Positions 43,006 through 53,600 of a stretch of DNA of 64,000 nt are shown here, piece after piece. This DNA is from Emticicia soli (lineage in GTDB: Bacteria; Bacteroidota; Bacteroidia; Cytophagales; Spirosomataceae). Position 1 is the stretch's first letter. Every line of letters begins with the position of its first letter. Position numbers and translations under genes: made by a program. The DNA lies in the NCBI RefSeq assembly GCF_037860775.1, contig NZ_JBBEWC010000008.1, positions 248,001-312,000 on the forward strand. The letters run 5' to 3'. The notes below the pieces were generated by a model that saw nothing but the letters and a program-made list of their open reading frames with translations, searched no databases and was not told the origin of the DNA.

Positions 43006-44532
43006 ATGAAAAACGTATTGAGAGCATTAAAAATAAAAGCAGTTAACGAAGGAGTAAGTACCGGATTAGAAAGTTGGGCAGGTAACGGAAGAATGCTGAG
43101 TTCATATTCGCCGGTTGATGGGGCACTTATAGGCAAGGTTCGTCAGGCTACACACGACGATTACGAGAAAGTAATTACAAAGGCCGAAGAAGCATTTAAA
43201 GTATGGCGCCAAGTGCCCGCACCAAAGCGTGGCGAAATTGTGCGCCAGATGGGCGATGCCCTACGTGCCAATAAAGATAACCTGGGTAGGCTTGTAAGCT
43301 ACGAAATGGGCAAGAGCCTGCAAGAGGGCTGGGGCGAAGTGCAGGAAATGATAGATATATGCGATTTTGCCGTGGGGCTGTCTCGCCAGCTATACGGCCT
43401 TAGCATGCACTCTGAGCGCCTGCAGCACCGTATGTATGAGCAATGGCATCCGCTTGGGGTGGTTGGTATTATATCGGCATTTAATTTTCCGGTAGCTGTG
43501 TGGTCGTGGAATGCAATGTTGGCATGGGTTTGTGGTGATGTGTGTATCTGGAAACCTTCTGAAAAAACACCTCTTTCAGCCATTGCGTGCCAGCAAATTA
43601 TTCAGGAAGTATTACGCAACAACGATGTGCCCGAGGGTGTATCAGGCTTGATTATCGGCGATAGAAAAGTGGGCGAGTGGCTAGCTGACGATACCCGTGT
43701 GCCATTGGTTTCGGCAACAGGCTCAACCCGCATGGGCAAGGCGGTAGGGCAAGCCGTGGCAAGCCGTTTAGGCAGAAGTTTGCTTGAATTAGGGGGCAAC
43801 AACGCCATAATTGTTACCGAAAACGCCGACCTGCAAATAGTTATACCTGCCGTAGTATTTGGAGCCGTAGGCACGGCAGGGCAACGTTGTACAACTACCC
43901 GCAGGCTTATTCTGCACGAAAGCATTTATGAAGACGTAAAAAATCGCCTTGTAAAAATCTACTCACAATTACGTATCGGTAACCCGCTTGATACCAATAA
44001 CCATGTTGGGCCATTGATAGATACAGATGCTGTTCGTAGTTATGTGTCGGCCATAGAAAAGGTGAAAGCCGAAGGTGGCAAGATTCTTACAGGCAATGAA
44101 GTACTAAGCGGTGGCGACTACGAGTCGGGCTGTTATGTAAAACCAACAATTGTAGAGGTAAGTCAGCAAACACCAATGGTTTGCCACGAAACCTTTGCTC
44201 CGATATTATACCTGATAAAATACAAAACCCTCGACGAAGCCATTGCCATTCAGAATGGTGTTCCGCAAGGTTTATCGTCGGCCATATTTACACTTAATAT
44301 TCGTGAGGCTGAGCAGTTCCTTGCAGCCGGAGGCTCTGACTGCGGCATTGCCAATGTAAATATTGGTACTTCGGGCGCCGAGATAGGCGGCGCATTTGGT
44401 GGAGAGAAAGAAACCGGCGGCGGCCGTGAGAGTGGCTCTGATGCCTGGCGAAACTATATGCGCCGCCAGACAAACACAATTAACTATAGTACCCAGCTTC
44501 CTTTGGCGCAGGGTATTAAGTTTGATATCTGA
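43006..44532 (+). CDS. Aldehyde dehydrogenase, ALDH7 / aminoadipate-semialdehyde dehydrogenase-like
   Basis: 508 residues. It oxidises an aldehyde to the acid with NAD+. The nucleotide region has FNFPVAVWSWNAMLAW and SATGSTRMGKAV, the catalytic glutamate is in LELGGNNAI, and the nucleophile cysteine in GQRCTTTRR. The C-terminal FGGEKETGGGRESGSDAW block and overall pattern fit ALDH7 (antiquitin), which acts on aminoadipate semialdehyde in lysine breakdown. The start was chosen from the promoter position. No other lysine-degradation gene is nearby, so pathway is inference. Confidence 0.9.
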   Translation: MKNVLRALKIKAVNEGVSTGLESWAGNGRMLSSYSPVDGALIGKVRQATHDDYEKVITKAEEAFKVWRQVPAPKRGEIVRQMGDALRANKDNLGRLVSYEMGKSLQEGWGEVQEMIDICDFAVGLSRQLYGLSMHSERLQHRMYEQWHPLGVVGIISAFNFPVAVWSWNAMLAWVCGDVCIWKPSEKTPLSAIACQQIIQEVLRNNDVPEGVSGLIIGDRKVGEWLADDTRVPLVSATGSTRMGKAVGQAVASRLGRSLLELGGNNAIIVTENADLQIVIPAVVFGAVGTAGQRCTTTRRLILHESIYEDVKNRLVKIYSQLRIGNPLDTNNHVGPLIDTDAVRSYVSAIEKVKAEGGKILTGNEVLSGGDYESGCYVKPTIVEVSQQTPMVCHETFAPILYLIKYKTLDEAIAIQNGVPQGLSSAIFTLNIREAEQFLAAGGSDCGIANVNIGTSGAEIGGAFGGEKETGGGRESGSDAWRNYMRRQTNTINYSTQLPLAQGIKFDI

Positions 44533-44557
44533 TAATTAGCGTGTCGATAAAATCTGC

Positions 44558-44593
44558 AAGAGCCGATGCTTAAAAAAAGCGTCGGCTCTTTTG
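44558..44593 (+). terminator. Intrinsic terminator after the aldehyde dehydrogenase
   Basis: aagagccgatgct (44558-44570) pairs with agcgtcggctctt (44578-44590), one G-U pair, then T run. The following 44594-44850 is AT-rich; a caactttg near 44792 may be part of the next gene's promoter, and nothing else is visible. Confidence 0.88.
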
Positions 44594-44850
44594 TTATATT
44601 ATACGCACGAATATACTTACTGCCTCATAAATTTTGTGCCAAAAATTAGCATGATACCGCTAGATAAATTTAAAAAAAAACTCAAGAAACGCCATTTTTT
44701 AGGCTTAACCCAATAATCCTGCCAAATAACCCTTTTTTCCTGCTAAATATCGAAAACCTAGGTTTTTATGCGACAAACACCCCAACTTTGTAGCACAAAA
44801 TGGCTCGAAAATTGCTTTTATTTAAAGGAATTACAAATTTATTATAAAAA

Positions 44851-46914
44851 ATGAAAACTAGATTTTATCAATTATTAACAGTAACTTTTGCTTTATTACT
44901 TAATGCCTGTGCACCGGATACATCTGATTTAGTACCTACTCCGGGCAATGGAAATTCTAACACCAACATGGATAAGCTGAACATTCCGGCCAACTTTAAC
45001 TTTAGCACAAGCGGCGAAGTAAAGTTCGACATCGGAACATTCGATAATTCAGACAAAGCCATTAAAGGTGTTATAATTTCAGTTCATAGTTATCCGGATG
45101 ATAAATTATTATTTAAAGGTATTACATCGGCAGCCGGATTATTAAGCGTGAGCCAGAAAATACCAACTTATGTAAAGCAAGTAGCTATTAAACCTAACTA
45201 TGTAGGTTTACCGGGCAATTTGGTTGTTGATATTGCTAATAGCAGAGTACAACTTACATTAGGAGGTAAAAACCCTACAGTGTCGGGGCATGTAGTTGAG
45301 CCAATAGTGCCAACCATGACAGCCAACCTTAAAACTGCAGCCCAAGATTACCCACCGATTGGGTATATGGGAACCTGGAACTCACAAGGGGTGCCAAATT
45401 ACCTTGAGAGTACGAGAGACGCAGTTTCATCTAGTTTTCTTGAAAAAATCAACGCCAGTGTGCCAGAGGGTCAGCCGGTGCCAAAAGCACACCCTGATTA
45501 CCTGAACGTAGCCAATAGAAACTATCTTACAATTAAAGAATTATCTGATGTTTGGGTTACATTCGTACACGAAGGTGCAGGTTGGTTAAATACTTTAGGA
45601 TACTATACTTTTAATCCTGCAGCGCCTCCAACCAAACCAACTGATATTTCGAAAATCAATATTATTTTCCCGAACGTGTCTTATAAATATGATGGTGGTG
45701 GGCTTGTAACCGGCGATAAAGTAAAATTAGGTAGATTCCCGGCCGGAACAGCAATCGGGTTCGTACTTCTTGCCAATGCTTATAGCAACAACACAGTAGG
45801 TAAAGGCTACTATGCGCACTACAGCCACGATGCCCTGAATGTTGAAACAGTAAAAGATTTACAACGCCACCTGATAGTATTGAACGACCCTGAAACAAAC
45901 CGTATGGTACTTGCTTTTGAAGATGTTAGCCGTCAGAATACACCAATTAACTGTGATAACGACTTCAACGATGCTATTTTCTTTGCGAGCTCAAACCCAG
46001 TTAAAGCAATTGATACTGACAACGTTCCGGTTGTAGATACAGGAAAAGATACCGACGGCGATGGTGTAGGTGATACTCGTGACGAATACCCGACAGACCC
46101 TACGAGAGCCATCAATAACTATACACCTTCAAAAAATACTTACAGCACATTGGCATACGAAGATTTGTGGCCATTTCAGGGAGATTATGATTTGAACGAC
46201 CTTGTTGTGAACTATCAGTTTCAGGAAGTATTAAATGCATCGAACCAGGTAGTAGAAATGAAAATGAAGGCTTATGTGAAAGCAATTGGCGCTTCGTTTG
46301 CAAGTGGTTGGGGCTTCCAGATGCCAATTGACCCATCGCTCGTGAAATCGGTTACGGGAGCAAAACTGACTGATGGTGTAATTAAAAATGCAGCCAATGG
46401 AGTAGAAGCCGACCAGAAAAATGCAGTAATAATAGCCTTTGATAATGCCTTTAAACGAATGAAATCTTCAAACGGCTTTGTGAATACAAATCAGGGGTCA
46501 ACGATAATTGCACCAGCCGATACATTACAACTGAACATTGCTTTTACGAGCCCTATTGCTAAGGCTACTTTAGGCAACGCACCGTTTAATCCGTTCAGTT
46601 TTAAAACTGACCAAAGAGGCAAAGAAGTGCACCTGATAAACATGGCGCCAACAAGTAAAGCAGATATGACATTGTTTGGCACCGGTGCCGACGCATCACA
46701 GACATCAAAAAGTATCTATTACAAAACAGCAAAAGGCTTACCGTGGGCACTAGATTTTACAAGCGATTTCAGGTATCCGGCCGAAACAAAAGCAATTATT
46801 GATGCTTATCTGAAATTCTCGCAATGGGCTGAGAGCGGTGGCACGAGCTTTACCGACTGGTATTTACCAAATGCAGGTTATACCGACGAGAGTAAAATAT
46901 ATAAAGGGAATTAA
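44851..46914 (+). CDS. LruC-domain lipoprotein
   Basis: 687 residues. The lipoprotein signal ends in LLNAC (C20). A middle domain (200-390) of unknown kind contains a DUF4114-like stretch (AGWLNTLGYYTFN ... CDNDFNDAIFFASS). An acidic calcium-binding-like repeat DTDGDGVGDTRDEYPTDP (about 400-417) leads into the LruC domain (about 430-685), recognisable by YEDLWPFQGDYDLNDLVVNY. Probably displayed at the outer membrane; function unknown. Single gene with hairpins after it. Confidence 0.85.
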   Translation: MKTRFYQLLTVTFALLLNACAPDTSDLVPTPGNGNSNTNMDKLNIPANFNFSTSGEVKFDIGTFDNSDKAIKGVIISVHSYPDDKLLFKGITSAAGLLSVSQKIPTYVKQVAIKPNYVGLPGNLVVDIANSRVQLTLGGKNPTVSGHVVEPIVPTMTANLKTAAQDYPPIGYMGTWNSQGVPNYLESTRDAVSSSFLEKINASVPEGQPVPKAHPDYLNVANRNYLTIKELSDVWVTFVHEGAGWLNTLGYYTFNPAAPPTKPTDISKINIIFPNVSYKYDGGGLVTGDKVKLGRFPAGTAIGFVLLANAYSNNTVGKGYYAHYSHDALNVETVKDLQRHLIVLNDPETNRMVLAFEDVSRQNTPINCDNDFNDAIFFASSNPVKAIDTDNVPVVDTGKDTDGDGVGDTRDEYPTDPTRAINNYTPSKNTYSTLAYEDLWPFQGDYDLNDLVVNYQFQEVLNASNQVVEMKMKAYVKAIGASFASGWGFQMPIDPSLVKSVTGAKLTDGVIKNAANGVEADQKNAVIIAFDNAFKRMKSSNGFVNTNQGSTIIAPADTLQLNIAFTSPIAKATLGNAPFNPFSFKTDQRGKEVHLINMAPTSKADMTLFGTGADASQTSKSIYYKTAKGLPWALDFTSDFRYPAETKAIIDAYLKFSQWAESGGTSFTDWYLPNAGYTDESKIYKGN

Positions 46915-46941
46915 TTGATAAATTTGTTGGAATAAAAAAAG

Positions 46942-47020
46942 AATAGCTATCGACACTTGACGATAGCTATTTACCTTTAGCCCCTGATTGAAGATTGTAT
47001 TCAAACAGGGGATTATATTT
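46942..47020. terminator. Two hairpins between convergent genes
   Basis: Hairpin 1: aatagctatcg (46942-46952) with cgatagctatt (46961-46971). Hairpin 2: cccctg (46981-46986) with cagggg (47006-47011), followed by attatattttt. Together they close the LruC gene and probably the convergent DUF885 gene. Confidence 0.65.
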
Positions 47021-47026
47021 TTACTC

Positions 47027-48346
47027 TTATTGCTCGCTCTTCATCAATTCCGAAGGGCGCAACTGGTTGCTTAATATCCAGCCAAACAATTCCCAGCGTT
47101 TATCAGGGTTAGCTGCCGTTCCGCCATTTGATTCTATGTAATCTTTCACAATGTCTTGTCCGTAATTGTAGTTAATCACATACGTGCGGTACTTCTTAAT
47201 GAAGTTGATGTCTTTACTTGCCAGTGTTTTTTCACGCAGGCCATAGTTTGTAAGCCATTTATTTACTTCGGTTTCGTTCATGGTATTGTTTATAATACCA
47301 CGGGCTACTTCGTTGCGGGCATAAGCTAGTTGGGCTTTTAGTGCCAGAGCCTCAAAATACAAATCGGTATTGGCACTGTTTAGCCCGGCTAGTGGCAGTA
47401 ATACTTCTTTCACGAATTTGTTTTTTTCTTTACCCGGAAAAGCCACCTCAATGCCATAATTGGCACTACCCTCAGCAATTAAAGACTGTGGGCTGAACAG
47501 CGGATAGAGCGAAATCTCCACTTGACGTCTGTCATGGTAAAGATTTTTTTCGAGCAACATATTGTACACATGATGCCCCGGATACCCCTCGTGGCAAGCC
47601 AAATCAATGGCTCTTTCAATAAAAATAGGCATATCAATGCTTATCTGAATTTTACTCTGGTAATTACCCTGATACCAGTTATAGCCTGACCAAGGCTTGC
47701 CTGTTACATACTCAAGCGTGAAGTTTTCGTTGGTCGGGAGCGTATAATGTGCCAGCGTGCGCTTGCGAGCCTCAGCAATAGCGGTTTTAAATACAGTATC
47801 AACCTTAGCTTTCGGAATTATAAACTGGTTGGCCAGTTTTTCAAAACGGCTGTTGATGCTGCCCGTTCCGGGTAATAAGCTATCGAGCTTGCTTACCAGC
47901 GTCTGATAGTGGCTTTCGGGGTAGGCTGGAGCTACTACGCCAAATAAATCTCTCGATTCATCGTCGAATGATTGATATTTTTGTATAAAAACATTGATTC
48001 TTCTGCCAAATGCCACCAACTGGCTCGACATCCACTTGGCTCTTCTGTTCAGCGAATCATCTTCTACTGTGCTATTAAACTCAATCAATTCGCCGATTAA
48101 GCCATTCACAGCCGGAAGCAAACTGTCTTTCGGCAACGTAGCCTTTGGCGGTGCAGTAGGTTTCAGCGAATCAGGGCCATAGTAGGCATCAACAAAATCG
48201 GGGTCATACTGGCCAATAGTAAGGCCCAATCTGATGTATTTTTCGGCTAGCTGGTTAAGTTTAATTTTTGCCTCATCGTTTTGCTTGCTGCTTTCTTTAC
48301 AGGCAATCACACAGAGAATCATTACTGATAAAAAGACTTTTTTCAT
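47027..48346 (-). CDS. DUF885-family lipoprotein (putative metallopeptidase)
   Basis: 439 residues from the ATG at 48346, giving a lipoprotein signal MKKVFLSVMILCVIAC (C16). A longer frame to 48400 would put 18 residues before the signal. The conserved HEGYPGHH motif (about 245-252 of the mature reading) resembles the zinc-binding HExxH of M3-like peptidases, and a later glutamate would complete the site. Many DUF885 proteins are annotated as putative dipeptidases or carboxypeptidases; activity unproven. Single gene. Confidence 0.84.
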   Translation of the reverse strand: MKKVFLSVMILCVIACKESSKQNDEAKIKLNQLAEKYIRLGLTIGQYDPDFVDAYYGPDSLKPTAPPKATLPKDSLLPAVNGLIGELIEFNSTVEDDSLNRRAKWMSSQLVAFGRRINVFIQKYQSFDDESRDLFGVVAPAYPESHYQTLVSKLDSLLPGTGSINSRFEKLANQFIIPKAKVDTVFKTAIAEARKRTLAHYTLPTNENFTLEYVTGKPWSGYNWYQGNYQSKIQISIDMPIFIERAIDLACHEGYPGHHVYNMLLEKNLYHDRRQVEISLYPLFSPQSLIAEGSANYGIEVAFPGKEKNKFVKEVLLPLAGLNSANTDLYFEALALKAQLAYARNEVARGIINNTMNETEVNKWLTNYGLREKTLASKDINFIKKYRTYVINYNYGQDIVKDYIESNGGTAANPDKRWELFGWILSNQLRPSELMKSEQ

Positions 48347-48554
48347 TTTATTAGGCAGAAATAATAAGAGGTAAGACAAAGATGTACAACACATTGGCAC
48401 AAAGAAATCAAAAAATATTCAAATTGTGTATACCATAGTACCAAAGCCTTTGTATAGATAGTTTTTATAATTCAGGCGAAGTTTCTGTTGCGCAAGGCCA
48501 AATCTAAATAAACCTTGCTTTTTGGTACTGCAAATGCGTTATTTCTCACGCATA

Positions 48555-48627
48555 TTTGTAAAAACCGAAAAATATTACTATCTTTGCATAAGAATTGTGA
48601 AAAAGGAGGAGCGGAGCCCTCCTTTTT
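48555..48627 (+). promoter_or_regulatory. Promoter and leader hairpin of rimP-nusA-infB
   Basis: TTTG (48555-48558), a 20-base spacer and TAtcTTTG (48579-48586) form a good promoter. About ten bases after the expected transcript start, aaaaaggagg (48600-48609) pairs with cctccttttt (48618-48627), and the stem's T run continues into ctttg. This is terminator-like in form but lies ahead of the whole operon, so it may be an attenuator. The remaining 48347-48554 shows nothing further. Confidence 0.6.
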
Positions 48628-48682
48628 TCTTTGTATATTTGGGAGTCTGCTTACATAAGGTCGATTCCGATGTAGCCAAGAT

Positions 48683-49159
48683 ATGAATATAGAACACAAA
48701 CAAAAGATAGAAGAGCTATTACAACCGCTCTTGGAAGACGGCAAATATTTTATTGCAGATATAAAAGTATCATTATCAAGACTTAACAGCAAAGTTACGG
48801 TATTGATAGATACCGACGAAGGCATCGGAATTGATGAATGTACCGACATAAGCCGCAAACTGGGCAAAGAATTAGACGAAATAATGCCCGATAAATACAC
48901 TTTAGAAGTTTCGTCGCCCGGTACAGATTTTCCGCTGAAAAGCGAAAGAATGTATCGGAAAAACATAGGCCGGAGTCTGAAAGTAGTACTAAAAGATGGG
49001 AGCGAAATCAAAGGTAAATTGGAGGGTCTTGCTAACCAGGAAATTACTTTGATTGAAGACAAAAAACGCACAGGTAAAGCGAAAAACGACCCCATCGAAC
49101 CAATAAATATTCCACTTGAAAACATAAAAGAAGCACAAGTAATTATTTCCTTTAAATAA
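48683..49159 (+). CDS. rimP: Ribosome maturation factor RimP
   Basis: 158 residues. It assists 30S subunit assembly. The N-terminal domain shows VTVLIDTDEGIGIDECTDISRKLG as adjoining strand and helix and ends at LEVSSPGTDFPL. The C-terminal SH3-like domain begins near GRSLKVVLKDGSEIKG. First gene of the conserved rimP-nusA-infB order; the gap to nusA is 91 bp and contains a TCACTAAAT-type inverted tract. Confidence 0.95.
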   Translation: MNIEHKQKIEELLQPLLEDGKYFIADIKVSLSRLNSKVTVLIDTDEGIGIDECTDISRKLGKELDEIMPDKYTLEVSSPGTDFPLKSERMYRKNIGRSLKVVLKDGSEIKGKLEGLANQEITLIEDKKRTGKAKNDPIEPINIPLENIKEAQVIISFK

Positions 49160-49183
49160 AAATTATAATTAAGAAATTGATTT

Positions 49184-49236
49184 AATGAGTTTTGATGAAT
49201 GAAGCGAATCATTCACTAAATCAACAAAATCACTAA
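49184..49236. repeat. TCACTAAAT-type inverted tract between rimP and nusA
   Basis: atgagtt (49184-49190) pairs with aactcat near 49231-49237, and gaatga with tcattc between them, around tcactaaatc units like those at 2101 and 9653-9897. It could form a weak stem within the operon mRNA. Confidence 0.45.
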
Positions 49237-49250
49237 CTCATGAATAGAAT

Positions 49251-50495
49251 ATGCACAGCGGAGAGTTAATTGCATCGTTTTCAGAATTTGCCCGTGAAAA
49301 GAACATTGACCGTCCAACCATGATAAAGGTATTAGAGGACGTATTCCGGACAATGATTCGTAAAAAATTTGGTACTGACCACAATTTCGATGTTATCATA
49401 AATGCCGACAGCGGCGACTTGGAAATGTGGCGTACCCGTGAAATCGTAGATGACAACTCTGAAGATATTTGGGATCCTGATAAAATTATGCTTTCGGAAG
49501 CCCAGAAGATTCAGCCTGACTTTGAAATTGGTGAAGAAGTAGCTGATGAAGTTAAATTAGAAGATTTTGGCCGCCGTGTAGTACAAACCGCACGCCAGAC
49601 CCTAATCCAGAAGATTAAAGATTTAGAGAAAGAGATGTTGTATGCCAAATATAAAGATTTGGTAGGTGAGTTAATCATAGTAGAAGTTTATCAGATTTTA
49701 GGTAAAGAATTAGTGTGTCTTGATGGAGAAAGTAACGAATTAGTACTGCCGAAAACAGAACAGATTCCGAAAGACCGCCCAAGAAAAGGCACAAGCATTA
49801 AAGCAGTTGTTCATAAAGTTGAGATGAATAACGGAACCCCACGCATCACTTTGTCGCGTACGTCGCCGGTATTCCTTGAGCGTTTGTTTGAACAAGAAAT
49901 CCCTGAAATCCTTGATGGACTTATCTCTGTTCGTAAAATTGTGCGTGAGCCGGGCGAAAGAGCCAAAGTGGCTGTTGAGTCGTACGACGACCGCATTGAC
50001 CCAGTGGGCGCTTGCGTAGGTATGAAAGGTTCTCGTATTCACACCATTGTACGTGAATTAGAGAACGAAAATATTGATGTGATCCAGTGGACTGATAACC
50101 TGAACCTATTGATTTCGAGAGCCCTAAGCCCTGCAAAAATCAGTACTATTCAAGTGGATAACGAGAAGAAGAGGGTATCGGTTTACCTGAAGCCAGACCA
50201 AGTATCTCTGGCTATTGGTAAAGGAGGCATGAATATTAAACTGGCTGGTAAATTAGTAAACATGGAACTGGATGTATTCCGTGACCTTGAAGGAGAAGAA
50301 GAAGAAGAAGATGTTGATCTATCTGAATTCTCTGACGAAATCGAGGACTGGATTCTTGACGAGTTCCGCAAGATTGGTCTCGACACCGCAAAATCTGTAC
50401 TCGCATTGTCGGTAGAAGATATTGCCCGCCGTACCGAGCTTGAAGAAGAAACCATTGCCGAAATATTAGACATTTTGAGTAAAGAATTTGAATAA
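49251..50495 (+). CDS. nusA: Transcription elongation/termination factor NusA
   Basis: 414 residues. It binds RNA polymerase and nascent RNA to modulate pausing, termination and antitermination. Order of domains: N-terminal polymerase-binding (1-125), S1 (about 130-200), KH1 (about 205-280, with GACVGMKGSRIHTIVREL) and KH2 (about 285-345, with AIGKGGMNIKLA). A short acidic C-terminal helix-hairpin-helix segment follows (DIARRTELEEETIAEIL). Second gene of the operon. Confidence 0.97.
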   Translation: MHSGELIASFSEFAREKNIDRPTMIKVLEDVFRTMIRKKFGTDHNFDVIINADSGDLEMWRTREIVDDNSEDIWDPDKIMLSEAQKIQPDFEIGEEVADEVKLEDFGRRVVQTARQTLIQKIKDLEKEMLYAKYKDLVGELIIVEVYQILGKELVCLDGESNELVLPKTEQIPKDRPRKGTSIKAVVHKVEMNNGTPRITLSRTSPVFLERLFEQEIPEILDGLISVRKIVREPGERAKVAVESYDDRIDPVGACVGMKGSRIHTIVRELENENIDVIQWTDNLNLLISRALSPAKISTIQVDNEKKRVSVYLKPDQVSLAIGKGGMNIKLAGKLVNMELDVFRDLEGEEEEEDVDLSEFSDEIEDWILDEFRKIGLDTAKSVLALSVEDIARRTELEEETIAEILDILSKEFE

Positions 50496-50504
50496 AAACT
50501 ATAC

Positions 50505-50535
50505 CTGAGTTTGAGTAAATATTACTCAAACTCAG
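50505..50535. other. Perfect 14-bp hairpin between nusA and infB
   Basis: ctgagtttgagtaa (50505-50518) and its exact inverse (50522-50535) with loop ata, 10 bases after the nusA stop. No T run follows, so it is not a standard terminator. It may be an RNA processing or stability site in the operon mRNA. Confidence 0.75.
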
Positions 50536-50649
50536 CATACAAGGAACAGGAGACGCTAAATTGGTGTTATCTATAATGGTAAAGGTTTTTTATTCTTTCT
50601 AATAAGTCCGGCAACTCAAAAATAACTCAACTGATTTTTAATTTACTTT

Positions 50650-53600
50650 ATGATAGAACAAAAAGAAATGCGAATAAGCCTTGCGGCGAAGAAACTAAAC
50701 GTTGGTATTACTACCATCGTAGAGAAGCTGGCTGGTAAGGGGCATCGTATTGATAACAATCCAAACGCCAAACTCAACTTTGAGCAATTAAATATATTAT
50801 CAAAAGAATTTAATAGTTCATCTTTGTTCGAAGAAAGTTCGGCTGCAAAACCTGTTGAAGCACCAAAAACTTCGTCAGGTGATGTGGATATTCTTTATTT
50901 TAGAGACCAACCAAAAGCCGAGGAGAAAAAGGTTGACAAAACCCCTGAGGTAAGCCCCGAAAAACCTGTCGAGGTGATTCGTGCTGAGCAAAAATTGCAG
51001 GGACCAACTATTTTGGGAAAAATAGATTTAGATAGAAAACCTTCTCCACCGTCGACACCGACACCAGAACCAACACCAGAGCCTCCTAAAGCAGAACCTG
51101 TTATAGTTGAAAAACCAAAGGTAGAAGAACCACCAAAACCAGTGGTTGTTGAGCCTGTAAAAGTGGTAGAACCACCAAAGGCCGAAGAAAAACCTGAACC
51201 TAAGGTACAAAAACAAGAGGAAGAGGTGAAACCTTTAGTAGAAACTCCTAAAACGGAGGTTAAAATAGAACCAGAACTACCAAAAATACCTGTGGAAAAA
51301 CCACAACCTCAAACACCTCAGAATAGAGATAATCAGGGCAACAGAGACGGACGTCCGAACCGAGATTATCCACAAAACAGAGATTTCTCTCAGAACAGAG
51401 ACAGAAACAACCAAGGGCAAGGTCCGAATCAAGGTCAAAGAGACAACAGAGACCCCAACAGACCTAATAACTGGAACAACCAGAACCGGCCTAATAACAA
51501 TCCGAATCAGCAAGGGCAGGGTAACCAAGGAAACCGTGATTTTGCTAACAGAGATAATAGGGATAGAGACCCGAACAGACCACCAAGGCCACCGCAGCAG
51601 GGTCAGCAAGGGCAGGGAGGTTATCAGAACAACAGACCTAATGCTGACCAAAGACCGCCACAGCCGACACAATACAAAAAACCTACACCTCCGCCAGTTG
51701 AGGAGGTTGAAGAACCTGAATTGATTCAGGCCAGAGGTGAAAAACTTCAGGGTTTAAAAGTATTGGGTAAAATTGAGTTGCCGGTTGAGAAAAAATCTAG
51801 CTCAAGTGCAGAAGATGCTAAACGTAAACGCAAGCGTAAACGTGTAAAAAGAGTTGAGAAAGTAAATAGCAACGAGGGCGCTGCGGCAAAAGGTAAACCA
51901 CAAGGTAACACCACAGGCGGTGCAACAGGTGGCACAAATGCCAAAAAACCTGACAACAAGAAGAAGAAAGAACGCCGTGAAGAAGTATCTCAAACCGAGG
52001 TTAAGGAGCAAATCAAACAAACGATGGCTCGTATGCAAACCAAGGGGAATGACTTCGGAGCGAAATACCGTAAGGATAAGCGCAAGATGCGTGCTGAGCA
52101 AGAAGAGCAGCGTATCATGCAAGAGCAGGAAGACAGCAACGTATTAAAAGTAACTGAGTTTATTTCAGCAGCCGAATTGGCTTCGATGATGAACGTATCG
52201 GTTACAGAGGTAATATCTGCTGCCATGAAGATGGGTATGTTCGTTTCGATTAACCAACGTCTTGATGCCGAAGTAATACAGATGATTGCACTTGATTTCG
52301 ATTATGATGTGCAATTTATCTCGGCCGAAGAAGAGGTGCAGTCAGATACGGTTGATAAAGATGCCGATGTTGAAGATACAGAGCCAAGAGCACCGATTGT
52401 TACCATTATGGGTCACGTTGACCACGGTAAAACATCATTGCTCGATTACATACGCCGTACACGTGTAGCAGCCGGTGAGGCAGGGGGTATAACCCAGCAC
52501 ATTGGTGCCTACTCGGTAGAGATGAAAGACGGCCCTAACAAAGGTAAGAAGATTACTTTCCTTGATACTCCGGGTCACGAAGCCTTTACCGCCATGCGTG
52601 CCAGAGGTGCTAAAATTACCGACGTTGTAATTGTAGTAGTAGCTGCCGACGACAGCGTGATGCCTCAAACACGTGAGGCCATCAACCACGCACAGAATGC
52701 CGGCGTACCAATTGTATTTGCTATCAACAAAATTGATAAACCGGGTGCTAACCCTGCGAAAATCCGTGAGGATTTATCGAAAGAAAACATTCTGGTTGAA
52801 AGCTGGGGTGGTAAATATCAAGAGCAGGAAGTATCGGCCAAACAAGGTATTGGTATTGCCGAGTTGCTAGACAAAGTATTGCTTGAGGCCGAGTTACTAG
52901 ACCTGAAAGCTAATTCTGAAAGGTCTTCAGTAGGAACTGTAATTGAAGCGTCACTTGATAAAGGCCGTGGATATGTAGCTACTATTCTGGTACAAAACGG
53001 TACGCTGAAAGTTGGAGATATTATTCTGGCGGGGCCATACTTTGGTCGTGTAAGAGCAATGGTCAACGACTTGGGTAACAGAATAAAAGAAGCCGGGCCA
53101 TCAACGCCTGTTCAGATTCTGGGTCTACCGGGTGCGCCGCAAGCGGGTGATAAGTTTAATATCATGGACACTGAACGTGAAGCACGTGAAATTGCGAACA
53201 AACGTGAGCAGATTATGCGTGAGCAAAGTTTAAGAGCCAGAAAACACATTACACTCGAAGAAATTGGCCGCCGTAAAGCTATCGGAGCATTCCATCAGCT
53301 AAACGTAATCGTGAAAGGTGACGTGGACGGTTCGGTAGAAGCCCTTTCTGACTCATTATTGAAACTTTCGACCGAAGAAGTACAAGTAAGCATTATTCAC
53401 AAAGGCGTAGGACAAATCTCTGAGTCTGACGTGAACCTTGCTTCAACTGCCGATGCCATCATTATCGGCTTCCAGGTTCGTCCGTCAAACAGTGCCAGAA
53501 AAATAGCTGACCAAGAGGAAATTGAAATCAGATTGTACTCTATCATCTACGATGCCATCAACGAAATCAAAGATGCAATGGAAGGACTATTGGCACCGAA

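Noticed and set aside
51277..51672. Minus-strand reading frames across the infB low-complexity region
   Set aside because: Antisense shadows caused by the repetitive composition of the infB coding strand.
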